DNA of 33,829 nucleotides from Clostridiales bacterium (GCA_012837425.1 DURE01000040.1:79099-112927), one strand, 5' to 3'. Counted from the stretch's first letter, positions 23,640 through 32,065 are shown. Notes: generated by a model from the sequence alone, not told the origin. Program-made: numbers and translations.

Positions 23640-24959
23640 ATGGGACTGCTTGATAAAATAGAAAAGCTGAAGGACCCGAGTGGGGAGCAAGGAAAGGACG
23701 GCGCGGTCGCCGTCGACTCTTTCTATGAAACTAGGAATAATATTCACAATCTCGTGCTGGGCGAGATAAACAAGCAGAACCACCGGGATATTGAAAACGA
23801 TCTTATAAAAAAACTGATAAACGATACCGTCAACGAGCATGTCCGCGAGGTCGGCAAAGCCGAAAAGCAAAAGATAATCGAGGATATTTACAATGACATC
23901 ACCGGCTACGGCCCGCTTGAGGAGCTGCTGCGCGACCCCGACGTGTCCGAAATAATGGTAAACGGGCCCGAGCGGGTATATATCGAAAAAAAAGGCAAGA
24001 TATTTCTGTCTCCGATAAAGTTCAGGGACGACGAGCATGTAAAGAACGTTATCGACAGGATAGTCTCGGCGATAGGCCGGCACATAGACGAGGCCAGCCC
24101 TATGGTCGACGCCCGGCTTAAGGACGGCTCGCGGGTCAACGCCATAATCCCGCCTATTTCGCTTGTCGGCCCGGTGCTGACCATCCGGAAGTTTTCAAAA
24201 AAACCGATAACCTACAGTCAGCTTATAGAGTGGGGTTCGGCCAGCCCCAAAATGCTCCTGTTCCTTGAGGCCTGTGTCAAGGGAAAGCTCAATATCATAG
24301 TCGCGGGCGGGACCGGCAGCGGAAAAACCACCCTGCTCAATGTGCTCTCTTCCTTCATACCCGGCAATGAGCGGATAGTGACAATCGAGGACGCCGCCGA
24401 GCTTCAGCTCAATCAGGAGCACCTTGTCAGGCTTGAGAGCCGGCCGGCCAACCTTGAGGGCAGCGGGCAGATAAGCATACGCGACCTGGTGAGAAACGCG
24501 CTGCGAATGAGGCCGGACAGGATTATAGTCGGTGAGGTGCGCTCGGGCGAGGCGCTCGACATGCTCCAGGCCATGAACACCGGGCATGATGGGTCGCTCA
24601 CCACCACCCACGCAAACAGCCCCCGGGACACTATTGCCAGGCTCGAGACGATGGTGATGATGGCCGGGATGGAGCTGCCTCAGAAGGCTATAAGAGAGCA
24701 GATTTGCTCGGCGGTCAATATTATTGTGCAGCAGTCAAGGCTCCCCGACGGCACAAGAAAGATTACCAACATTACCGAGATTGTCGGTATCGAGGGCGAC
24801 GTTGTGAATATGAGCGACATATTCAGGTATGAGACCAAGGGCGAGCTCGACGGGTTCGGCAGGTTCAAGGGCGAATTCAAGGCCACGGGATTTCGGCCGA
24901 AGTGCATCGACAAAATTATCGGAAATGGGGTGATGGTGAACAATGAATGGTTCAAATGA
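23640..24959 (+). CDS. cpaF: CpaF/TadA secretion ATPase
   Basis: The hexameric ATPase driving Tad pilus extension (and, in this family, retraction too). The 439-residue protein has an N-terminal helical domain, the N2 motif ITGYGPLEELLRDPDVSEIM, Walker A GGTGSGKTT at 223-231, IVTIEDAAELQL, MRPDRIIVGEVRSGEALDM (Walker B) and the His box SLTTTHANSPRD, all complete. The ATG at 23640 has GAGGA 5 nt upstream, 34 nt after cpaE. The last 17 nt overlap tadB. Confidence 0.96.
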   Translation: MGLLDKIEKLKDPSGEQGKDGAVAVDSFYETRNNIHNLVLGEINKQNHRDIENDLIKKLINDTVNEHVREVGKAEKQKIIEDIYNDITGYGPLEELLRDPDVSEIMVNGPERVYIEKKGKIFLSPIKFRDDEHVKNVIDRIVSAIGRHIDEASPMVDARLKDGSRVNAIIPPISLVGPVLTIRKFSKKPITYSQLIEWGSASPKMLLFLEACVKGKLNIIVAGGTGSGKTTLLNVLSSFIPGNERIVTIEDAAELQLNQEHLVRLESRPANLEGSGQISIRDLVRNALRMRPDRIIVGEVRSGEALDMLQAMNTGHDGSLTTTHANSPRDTIARLETMVMMAGMELPQKAIREQICSAVNIIVQQSRLPDGTRKITNITEIVGIEGDVVNMSDIFRYETKGELDGFGRFKGEFKATGFRPKCIDKIIGNGVMVNNEWFK

Positions 24960-25896
24960 CACCGTCTGGGTTCTGATAATCAGCGTTTTCAGCGCATGTC
25001 TGGCCTTTCTTTTAGCTCTGATAGTTCTGAATATTTTTCTGAGAAAGCGGCTTTTGGTCGAGAAAAGGCTTTTGCACCTGCAGATTCTCAGCAAGGAAAA
25101 TACCGCCGTCAGAAAGCCGAGTCGGGTAAAAGCAAAAAAGAGCAACCGCCGTTTCGACCAGGTGCTCTCAGGCGAGCTTCAGGCCGCCGGAGTTTTGATG
25201 AGGGCAGAGGAGTTTGCAATTCTCTGGCTTGTGCTGGGTTTTGTCCCCTCGGGGCTTCTGGCGCTCTTTACAGGTAACTATATTCTCGCCGGGACGGCGG
25301 CACTGCTCGGAATAGCCGGACCGCCCCTGTATGTCAGAAAACAAAAAAAGAAGCGGGTGGTGGCCTTTGAAAACCAGCTCGGCGACGCGCTGGTTACAAT
25401 GTGCAACTGTTTGCGCTCAGGGCTTACCCTGACGCAGGCCTTTGAAAATATTGCCGCCGACATGGGCGAGCCTATATCAAAGGAGTTTGCCCGGCTCCTG
25501 AATGAGGTGAAGTACGGGAGCACAATGGAGAAGGCACTGGTCTCATTGGCCGAGAGGGTGGGCAGCAACGACCTTGAGCTGACGGTGACAGCCATCAACA
25601 TCCAGCGGCAGGCCGGGGGCAATCTTTCGGAAATACTTACAAGCATATCCGAAACCATAAAGGCCAGGGTAAAGCTCAAGTCGGACATCAGGGTGGCGAC
25701 CGCAACCGGACGGGTCTCGGGGATTGTTATCGGGTGTCTGCCGATAGGTCTGGGGCTGATAATATTTTTGGTCAATCCCGATTATATCATTTCTTTTGTT
25801 CAGTCGGGTATCGGTCGGGTGCTTTTGGCTGTTGGCGCGGTAATGGAGGTTTTGGGCTTTATGATGATAAGAAAAATTCTGGACATAAAGTATTAA
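24943..25896 (+). CDS. tadB: Tad pilus inner-membrane platform protein TadB
   Basis: A 317-residue type II secretion F-domain protein. Membrane segments lie near residues 7-29, 85-125, 250-275 and 285-305. The cytoplasmic F domain carries LGDALVTMCNCLRSGLTLTQ, ISKEFARLLNEVKYGSTMEK and AVNIQRQAGGNLSEIL-like sequence (here AINIQRQAGGNLSEIL). It pairs with TadC as the platform under the ATPase. It starts at ATG 24943 inside the cpaF end, 17-nt overlap, with GGTGATGGTG upstream acting as the binding site. Eleven bases separate it from tadC. Confidence 0.94.
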   Translation: MNGSNDTVWVLIISVFSACLAFLLALIVLNIFLRKRLLVEKRLLHLQILSKENTAVRKPSRVKAKKSNRRFDQVLSGELQAAGVLMRAEEFAILWLVLGFVPSGLLALFTGNYILAGTAALLGIAGPPLYVRKQKKKRVVAFENQLGDALVTMCNCLRSGLTLTQAFENIAADMGEPISKEFARLLNEVKYGSTMEKALVSLAERVGSNDLELTVTAINIQRQAGGNLSEILTSISETIKARVKLKSDIRVATATGRVSGIVIGCLPIGLGLIIFLVNPDYIISFVQSGIGRVLLAVGAVMEVLGFMMIRKILDIKY

Positions 25897-25907
25897 GGAG
25901 GGCATCT

Positions 25908-26825
25908 GTGGGATTTCTGGTTGTTTCCTCGGCAATTCTGGCCTTTTTTGTAGTTCTGCTCGCTCTGTCGCCAATAGGTATAAGGGAGGACATAAAAATG
26001 CGCCGGCTCGGCATTATGGTTGAGAGAAAAAAGGAAGTTTTCTCTGAGCTTGACATGTCGATGTATAAAAGATTTGTCGCCCCGGTGATTGGCAAGTTTT
26101 CGGACTTTATTTCAAAGTACAAGAAGACAAAGAGCAAAAAGGCCCAAAATCAGCGGCTTGAGACCAAACTGAGGTATGCCGGTCTGAGAATTGCCCCCGA
26201 AGAATATTTATTTATTCAAAACATTGTGACCGCCCCTGTTTTGATTGTTCCGCTTCTGTTTATGCTGGTGAGTAGCATCGGCCTGACTGTCAGGCTTTTG
26301 GTGCTGCTTTTCGGTGTTGTGCTTTGGGTACTTGCGCCAAGGTATTTTCTGTCCTCAAGGGTTACCTCAAGACAGAGGAGGATAAAGAACCAGCTGCCCG
26401 AGGTGCTTGACCTCTTGTGCGTCAGCATCGAGGCGGGACTGGGCTTTGACGCGGCACTCTACAAGATTTCCGAGAAAATGCGTGGCCCGCTGATAGACGA
26501 GCTGATCTTTCTCTATCGTGACATGCAGCTCGGCAGACCCAGGCGCGACGCGTTGAGGGATTTCGGGGAGTGCAGCATGGTGCCCGAGCTTAAGGTTTTT
26601 GCCTCGGCACTAATTCAGGCCGACAAGCTGGGGATACCGATAAAGAACCTGCTAAAAACCCAGTCCGAACAGCTCAGGACCGCAAGGCGCCAGGCGGCGC
26701 AGGAAAAGGGGATGAAATCCCCGGTGAAAATGATGCTCCCGATGGTGGGCTTCATTTTCCCGGTGATCTTTATTATTCTGCTCGGCCCTGTGGTGGTGCA
26801 GCTTATAGCCCAGTTTAAAAAATAA
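25908..26825 (+). CDS. tadC: Tad pilus inner-membrane platform protein TadC
   Basis: A 305-residue partner of TadB. It has an N-terminal membrane segment (LVVSSAILAFFVVLLALSPI), two more near residues 107-150, an F domain with NQLPEVLDLLCVSIEAGLGF, ISEKMRGPLIDELIFLYRDM and LIQADKLGIPIKNLLKTQSE, and a C-terminal membrane segment. The open frame extends back to 25734 inside tadB, but the GTG at 25908 has AAGGAGG 6 nt upstream and starts the hydrophobic segment, so it is the start used. Twelve bases before the DUF192 gene. Confidence 0.93.
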   Translation: MGFLVVSSAILAFFVVLLALSPIGIREDIKMRRLGIMVERKKEVFSELDMSMYKRFVAPVIGKFSDFISKYKKTKSKKAQNQRLETKLRYAGLRIAPEEYLFIQNIVTAPVLIVPLLFMLVSSIGLTVRLLVLLFGVVLWVLAPRYFLSSRVTSRQRRIKNQLPEVLDLLCVSIEAGLGFDAALYKISEKMRGPLIDELIFLYRDMQLGRPRRDALRDFGECSMVPELKVFASALIQADKLGIPIKNLLKTQSEQLRTARRQAAQEKGMKSPVKMMLPMVGFIFPVIFIILLGPVVVQLIAQFKK

Positions 26826-26836
26826 CGGCAGGGAAC

Positions 26837-27208
26837 ATGAAAAACTATACCAACATAACCAAAGAAGGCCGGATAATTCTTGAAAATGTCCGGGTGGCCG
26901 GCACATATTTCGGAAGGCTCCGGGGGCTTATGATGAAAAAAAGCTTCGGAGGCGACGGGGGACTTCTGCTTTTGCCCTGCCGGCAGATACACACCTTTAT
27001 GATGAAATTTCCTATTGACGCGGTGTTTCTGTCGCGGGAGCAGGAAGTTGTGCATATCGAGCGTGCCCTGATGCCGGGCAGGGTTACTCCATACATAAAA
27101 AACGCATGGAGCGTGCTTGAGGCTGCCATCGGATTTGCCGGGGAATATGGCCTTGAAGTCGGGGACCGGCTGCGCCTTGAGGGTCGGGGTAGTCCGGATG
27201 AGCAATAA
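26837..27208 (+). CDS. DUF192 family protein
   Basis: A 123-residue protein of a small beta-rich family of unknown function. Family blocks are visible: TYFGRLRGLMMKKSF, GLLLLPCRQIHTFMMKFPID (the usual FWMKNT is replaced by HTFMMKF), AVFLSREQEVVHIE, AWSVLEAAIGFAGEYGLEVG and DRL. It has no signal peptide or membrane segment. It is 11 nt after tadC and 21 nt before the coiled-coil gene, so it is in the Tad operon, a placement I recall from other Tad loci. A structural or assembly role is only an inference from context. Confidence 0.85.
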   Translation: MKNYTNITKEGRIILENVRVAGTYFGRLRGLMMKKSFGGDGGLLLLPCRQIHTFMMKFPIDAVFLSREQEVVHIERALMPGRVTPYIKNAWSVLEAAIGFAGEYGLEVGDRLRLEGRGSPDEQ

Positions 27209-27229
27209 TTAAAAGAGAGGTATTCCAAA

Positions 27230-27841
27230 GTGGAGCAAATGCGTAAAATCGTAACCGAAAAAGAGTCGGGTGGGCGTCCTAAGCCTGGCTTTGGTACAGC
27301 ACCCTTCGGGTTTAAGAAAAATGAGGTGCTCGAATACATAAAGGCTGCCGAGGCCGAGATGCGCTCCTCTGTCGCCAGCTATGAAAACAAGCTGGCCGAG
27401 CAGGCGACCGCCCTGTCTATGGCGCTCCGCGAAAAAGAAAAGCTGATAGCCGAGATTAATACGCTGAGCAAGAAAGTCATGCAGCTGTCGGTAAACGTAG
27501 ACGAGCAGAAAAGCGAGCTTGCCGCCGAGAACAATGTCCTGCGCACCCGGGTTGCCAATCTTCTTGAGGTTGAAAAAAGAAATGAAATGGTTACAGAAAA
27601 GTTAAACAACTTAACCTCAAAATGCGAGTATATGGAGGCCGGGAAAAAAGCGCTACAGGACACCATTGCCGAGAAGGAAGCGATAATACTTGAGCAGCTG
27701 AAAAGATTCTCGGAGGTTGAGAGGGCGCTGAAGCTTGAAATCGAGAAGATCAGAATTGAGACCGACGGCCGGCTGCAGGCCTATGAGCTCAAGCTCCGGT
27801 TGATAAAGGAAAACCTTGAAAAAACTATAAACCTTATCTGA
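27230..27841 (+). CDS. DivIVA-like coiled-coil protein
   Basis: A 203-residue protein that is coiled coil from about residue 35 to the end (heptads rich in Leu, Glu, Lys). Its N-terminus has FGFKKNEVLEYIKAAE, like the GFKK-x-VxxYI membrane-binding start of DivIVA/GpsB-related proteins. As the last gene of the Tad operon it may mark the cell site or pole for the pilus; this is inference. The start is GTG at 27230, with GAGAGG 10 nt upstream; an ATG three codons later is possible. The operon terminator begins 7 nt after the stop. Confidence 0.75.
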   Translation: MEQMRKIVTEKESGGRPKPGFGTAPFGFKKNEVLEYIKAAEAEMRSSVASYENKLAEQATALSMALREKEKLIAEINTLSKKVMQLSVNVDEQKSELAAENNVLRTRVANLLEVEKRNEMVTEKLNNLTSKCEYMEAGKKALQDTIAEKEAIILEQLKRFSEVERALKLEIEKIRIETDGRLQAYELKLRLIKENLEKTINLI

Positions 27842-27847
27842 GGTATT

Positions 27848-27890
27848 GACAAGAAAAGCGGAAAGCCTGCGGTTTTCCGCTTTTCTTGTC
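27848..27890 (+). terminator. Terminator of the Tad operon
   Basis: A perfect 17-bp stem (arms GACAAGAAAAGCGGAAA and its complement) with a 9-nt loop; the T-rich 3' arm and TGCTTTTC follow. It closes the 11-gene operon. Confidence 0.88.
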
Positions 27891-27943
27891 TGCTTTTCGG
27901 GTGGCTTGCTGTTGTATAATGCTGTTTTATGGCAGTAAACGTA

Positions 27944-27971
27944 ACTTTTTATACCAGTATCACATAATATA
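27944..27971 (+). promoter_or_regulatory. Possible sigma-K-like promoter of the cupin gene
   Basis: AC, 17 nt, then CATAATATA, matching the late mother-cell form CATAnnnTA. A TATAAT at 27915-27920 without a good -35 is the alternative. Matches of this length occur by chance in AT-rich DNA. Confidence 0.3.
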
Positions 27972-28054
27972 ATTAATGCGTAATGAATAATTCAGACGGC
28001 GAACACGCCGCTTTTGGATTGCTCAGAAAATTTTATTCCAGCAAGGAGAAGGTC

Positions 28055-29266
28055 ATGCGATACAATTACTATAATCGATACAGCAATAACAACAGGACAG
28101 AGGCCGACATAAGCCGCCTGAAAACCCCCAACATGTACATACCGGCAAAAAGGAACACCCAAACCGGCAGGAGCGGGTACGACAATAATCCCGACCAAAA
28201 CAACCAAAGGATGCAAAATGATATAAACATGCGCACCCCGCAAAATGAAAGAGAAATGAACCAGCCTGAAGACCACGGCCCCGAGCCTTTTGTAACAGAT
28301 ATAGAGCGGGAGACGATACAGAACAACAACTTCATAGTCGCGCTCTGGACCGGAGAAAAGCTGCAAATCACCCTGATGAGCCTTTTGCCGAGAGGGGATA
28401 TAGGGCTTGAAATTCATCCCGAAACCGACCAGTTTTTGCGGATTGAAGAGGGCTATGGCATTGTCGAGATGGGTGACGACCGGGACAACCTTGATTTCCA
28501 GCGCAGGGTTGCTGATGGCGACATAGTGGTGATACCTGCCGGCAAGTGGCACAATCTGACCAATATTGGTCAGGGCCCGCTCAAGCTATATTCGGTTTAT
28601 GCTCCTCCGGAGCACCCGGCCGGTACGGTTTACAGGAGCCGGGCCGAAGAGGAACTGCAGCGCTTTAACCAGCAGAATCAAAACCAAACGCGGCAACCTC
28701 AAAATCAGGCACAGCCGCCTCAGGAGCAGCCTCCGATGACACCTGTGAGACCCCAGGCACCTATGACCCCTCAGGTCCCCATGACGCCCCAGCCGCCCAT
28801 GACACCGCAGGAACAGCCACCTATGACCCCTCAGGTCCCCATGACGCCCCAGCCGCCCATGACACCGCAGGAACAGCCACGGATGACCCCTCAGTCCCCC
28901 ATGACGCCGCAGGCGCCGACAAGACCCGGGGGGCCGGGAGTATCTCAGCCGCAGGTGTTCCCCCCCGGCTTTCAGCAGATGCCGTTGCCAGAACAGGTTC
29001 AGCCTCGGGCGCCAATAACCCCGCCCGGCCAGTTCCCGCAAATGACGCCGCAGTTTCCGATTATACCGCAGGAGCCGACACCGCCGGCTCCGATGACACC
29101 CCTGTCGCCGAGAACACCGCAACCGTCCCAGCCGTTACCGCAAACAAATCAATTCAGGCAGCCTAATCCCGCGCCGAATCAGTTTGTGCAGCCCTCCCAC
29201 CAGACAATACGGCACGGGCAGACGGCACCAATGCCGGATAATTTCAGGAAGCCGCTGCGCAAGTGA
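28055..29266 (+). CDS. Cupin-domain protein with PMTPQ-repeat tail
   Basis: A 403-residue protein of three parts. Residues 1-70 are Asn/Gln/Tyr-rich. The cupin domain (about 75-190) has motif 1 as GLEIHPETDQFLRIEEGYG and motif 2 as DGDIVVIPAGKWHNLTN, so two or three of the usual metal ligands are present (HxH reads HPE). The rest is a Pro/Gln/Met/Thr-rich tail with repeated PMTPQ units, including an exact 60-bp tandem duplication. Start ATG 28055 has AAGGAG 6 nt upstream; the frame opens 72 nt earlier without a site. No signal peptide. A spore-coat or other protective-layer role fits the composition and the sigma-K-like promoter but is unproven. Confidence 0.75.
   Translation: MRYNYYNRYSNNNRTEADISRLKTPNMYIPAKRNTQTGRSGYDNNPDQNNQRMQNDINMRTPQNEREMNQPEDHGPEPFVTDIERETIQNNNFIVALWTGEKLQITLMSLLPRGDIGLEIHPETDQFLRIEEGYGIVEMGDDRDNLDFQRRVADGDIVVIPAGKWHNLTNIGQGPLKLYSVYAPPEHPAGTVYRSRAEEELQRFNQQNQNQTRQPQNQAQPPQEQPPMTPVRPQAPMTPQVPMTPQPPMTPQEQPPMTPQVPMTPQPPMTPQEQPRMTPQSPMTPQAPTRPGGPGVSQPQVFPPGFQQMPLPEQVQPRAPITPPGQFPQMTPQFPIIPQEPTPPAPMTPLSPRTPQPSQPLPQTNQFRQPNPAPNQFVQPSHQTIRHGQTAPMPDNFRKPLRK
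28758..28880 (+). repeat. Exact 60-bp tandem duplication in the cupin gene
   Basis: Two adjacent identical 60-bp units (28758-28817 and 28818-28877, identity running to 28880) coding for 20 residues with four PMTP units. A third partial copy diverges after 28880. Length change here would stay in frame. Confidence 0.9.
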
Positions 29267-29267
29267 C

Positions 29268-29411
29268 ATGGTAAACGACAATTATGTCGCCATAGTGCCG
29301 GCCGGAATGTGGCACAGACTGACCAATATAGGCCTCATACCGCTCAAACTTTATTCTATTAGTGTAGTGCGTCCTGTTCTCCCCGCACAAACCTCGGGTT
29401 CTGATACATAA
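29268..29411 (+). pseudogene. Orphan 3' fragment of a second cupin gene
   Basis: A 47-codon stretch reads NDNYVAIVPAGMWHRLTNIG then IPLKLYSIS, closely matching cupin motif 2 of the preceding gene (DIVVIPAGKWHNLTNIG, PLKLYSVY). The first cupin strand set, motif 1 and any ribosome binding site are missing, so this is a 5'-deleted remnant of a paralogous cupin gene, two bases after the stop of the intact one and in another frame. Confidence 0.75.
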
Positions 29412-29423
29412 AGCAGGAAAGTA

Positions 29424-29458
29424 GCCGGGCCGGGCGTCAGGTGACGTCCCGGCTCGGC
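29424..29458. terminator. Terminator-like hairpin between convergent units
   Basis: GCCGGGCCGGG pairs with CCCGGCTCGGC (one G-U), continued inside by CGTCA/TGACG with a 2-nt loop and one bulge. The plus-strand tail is TGCTGTTATTG. It separates the cupin genes from the minus-strand genes. Confidence 0.65.
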
Positions 29459-29480
29459 CGTGCTGTTATTGTAAAGGCGG

Positions 29481-30055
29481 CTAATACTCTCCGTCGGTGG
29501 CAATAAATGCGCTGGGCGGCGGAGTTCCCTCGGGCAGACCGAGGAAATATATTGAGTAGACCACCCCCGGTGCAAACCTGACATTCGGTATTGTGAGGAG
29601 AACCATGCCGTTGGCCGCCCTGACCACCAGTGTATAGCTGCCGGGATTTAGGGGTATGTAGTTTGAATGCTGTTGGTATCCGACGCCTCTGAAAACACCG
29701 ATACCGTCGGGCAGGGTGATGTTTACTTCGGGGCGTCGGGGGCAAGGTGCACGAATCTGATATATGTGCTGCGTCTGTCGACCATCGGCAGATATGCCTC
29801 GGCAATCGGCAGAAGACTCTCATTATCCGCCCCTCCTACCAATACAATGGTATAGCTTCGCTCGGGCGGTGCGGTCAAAACCGTGTTGACAAGCGGTTCT
29901 TCGGTCTGTCCTGCCGGATAAACCTGAACATTGTATTCTCCGGGGGCCACCGGAACATATTCGGTCATCTGCTCGTAAGCAAGGTTTCTCATTATTATCT
30001 CCCCGTTGGCATATATGTCTGCGGGGGGAGTGCCGGGCGGGGTAAAAGGAGGCAA
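29481..30055 (-). pseudogene. DUF4397 protein gene, frameshifted and 5'-truncated
   Basis: The minus-strand reading frame from 30055 gives PPADIYANGEIIMRNLAYEQ, YVPVAPGEYNVQVYPAG, SYTIVLVGG and FVHLAPDAP, then stops. Moving one base at the G-run 29730-29733 (plus strand) restores PEVNITLPDGIGVF, YIPLNPGSYTLVVRAANG and VVYSIYFLGLPEGTPP down to the stop at 29481, a complete second half of a DUF4397 protein (191 codons in all). The expected N-terminal RVLHAxPdaP stretch is missing, and only a TTG without a ribosome binding site opens the frame. DUF4397 proteins are extracellular beta domains of unknown function. A sequencing error at the short run is possible, but the missing 5' end suggests true decay. 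Confidence 0.78.
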
Positions 30056-30074
30056 AGCCCCCGGGCGACATATT

Positions 30075-31833
30075 TTAGGGCAGCAGCACTAATAGCGAGT
30101 TTTGTATCTTGCGGAGCCGGCCGTCCGACGGGCTGTTCCTGACAGTATAGCCGCCCTGCCCACCGGCGAGTATGAAGGTGGAGGAGCCGCCGCCGTCAAG
30201 GTTTACGGCATCGCTGCACCCGAGCTCCCAGAAGATTGAGGCAAGGTCGGCAAGCGAGGCGCCGTTTGAGATGCTCGGCTGCCTGCCGTCAACCACAATA
30301 ATAACCACGGTTCCGTCGGGGCGGTAACCTACCGCAGTTCTTGGGTGCCGGGTGCTGCCGAAAGACGCGCCCAAATCGACGTCCGAGACCCCGCCGCCCG
30401 ATAGCAGGATATTCGAGCCGCCGACCGCGGTGACAAGGTTATCTGCATATTTGTCGTAATCGGCGGCGCCGCCTATTACCGGAGTGCCGTCGTGCGTCAC
30501 GCCGAACCAGGGGCGGGAGCCTGTGCCGTGGAGCAGCTTACCCTCTTTGATGCAAAGGCCGCGGGGCAGATAGTCGCCACTGATATTGAAGAAGTCGGCA
30601 TTGACCCCGGCAATCACTTTTTTCCCGTTTTGGGCCGCCGCCTTCATCTCCTCGAGCACCGTTCCTCCCTTGTTGAGAAGAACCTCGCCGTCCTCGGGAG
30701 TTCCGGTATAAAAGATGCCGCAGCCCGGGGCGACGGTCAGGACATAGGCTCTCACGGGTTTTGACTCTTCGTCGGAATAGAGGTGTTCGGAATATGTAAT
30801 GCCGGTGGCGACCTCGGTTTCGGTTACACTTGAGAGAATCAGGTTGTTGCTGTCGCTGGTAAAGCTCAGCCCGCTTATAAGCTCGGGCGAAACGGTAATC
30901 TCAACCGTATCCCCGGGGGCAACCGGGTTTACAAATTGGGTGACAAACCGGCGGGCGCCCCCCAGCTTCCCCACGGCCGACATGGCGTCGATTATTATTC
31001 GGTCGGTTGAGGAGGTTATGTAATATGCATGGCTGTTGAAGGGCAAGTTGAGGTGGCCTCGCGACCCGTCGGCGCAGCCGATAAATATGGCAGGCCCGCC
31101 GGTATAATCCTCGGGCAAGACAACCGGGATATTATACCCGCAGAGCGAGGAAATTGCCGTGACAACAAGCCTTGCGGCCTCGTCTTCTCCGTGGGGGGGA
31201 CACCAGCTTTATGTCCGTGACCGGGTACCCCCCGATTTTAAGCGTGTCTACGGGATAATCAAATCTGCTGATATATGATGTGCCGACAAGAAGCTCGGCG
31301 GGCTGCCCCGGCGAGATTACCGAAGTGAGGTCGGCCGACTCCTCATACCCGAAAATATCGAGCATGAAGCGGCGGGCGGCCTCTAGCGTTTTCTCAGGGC
31401 TGCCGCCATATATTACAATGACATTTTCGCTGACTATTTCGTAGCAAAAGTCGAGACTGCCCAGCGCGGCTTTGGCCGCCCGGGAGTGCGGGCGGTTGGT
31501 CTCGCCTATAAGGATTTCAAATTCGCCGGGTTCAACTTCGGCGCCACGCCGGACCCAGTCGGTCTTTACCTGCAGACTGACTCCGAAGATGCTGTCAAGC
31601 CCGCGCTTGACATACTGCATGGCCAAAACCTCGTCTGCCCTCTCGGTCTCAGGCCGGACGAGTACATATTTGTCGGTGATGCTGAACGCAGCCGCCTGTG
31701 TTTCGGCCGAAGCCTCGGTTGCGGCGGCGGTTGTGGTTTCCTCGGGCTCACCCTTTATGCAGGAGGGCAGGGCAACAAGCAGCAGCGCAAGAAGCAGCGC
31801 CAGGGAGAGCCTTAGCAATGTCCTTTTTAGCAT
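30075..31833 (-). pseudogene. Phosphodiester glycosidase (NAGPA-domain) lipoprotein gene with a frameshift
   Basis: Two adjoining frames are one gene. The first part starts at ATG 31833 (GGGAGG 6 nt upstream) with signal peptide and lipobox Cys25 (LPSC), a Thr/Ala linker and a domain with EILIGETNR (about 106-114). At the run of seven G at 31193-31199 (plus strand) the frame shifts; with six G the sequence reads on as HGEDEAARLVVTAISSLCGY and VVLPEDYTGGPAIFIGCADG, a second domain of the same kind, then the phosphodiester glycosidase part with VIAGVNADFFNISGDYLPRG, HPRTAVGYRPDGTVVIIVVD and AVNLDGGGSSTF. The repaired product has 585 residues. This family removes GlcNAc from phosphodiesters in its best-known member. 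Either a sequencing error in the homopolymer or a broken or phase-variable gene. Confidence 0.85.
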
Positions 31834-31881
31834 GGAATCCTCCCGTTGTTTGAATATGGCCGGCAAGGGGGTAGCAGGTTA

Positions 31882-31910
31882 ATTATATAACAGACGCCGC
31901 AGGTTGTCAA
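31882..31910 (-). promoter_or_regulatory. Consensus sigma-A promoter for the NAGPA lipoprotein
   Basis: Minus strand: TTGACA, 17-bp spacer, TATAAT, a perfect match. It lies 48 nt before the start codon, so transcription signals are intact although the coding frame is broken. The remaining gap to 32065 shows no clear promoter for the phosphate transporter. Confidence 0.88.
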
Positions 31911-32065
31911 CAAAGCCGGGGGTACACTGCCGGGCGGTCATTATTTTGCCTGTACTGTCATAAGATAGGTGATGAGCCCCGGGCGGGCATTTGTCAATCA
32001 GCGCTTGCGGCTCAGGCTTTGCAGGGTGCTGAGCGATTAAAACCTTATTGCGGAATTGTTGATTT

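Noticed and set aside
25734-25907. Longer tadC start inside tadB
   Set aside because: It would overlap tadB by over 160 nt in another frame; GTG at 25908 has AAGGAGG at ideal spacing.
28741-28920. Repeats considered as a CRISPR array
   Set aside because: The units are adjacent, lack unique spacers and are in frame with PMTPQ protein repeats.
28586-29122. Minus-strand Arg-rich reading frame opposite the cupin gene tail
   Set aside because: It is a shadow of the Pro/Gln repeats, with low-complexity Arg/Leu composition and no ribosome binding site.
31191-31200. Programmed ribosomal frameshift in the NAGPA gene
   Set aside because: The run has no downstream stimulatory structure that I can see and the family does not use recoding; a mutation or error is simpler.
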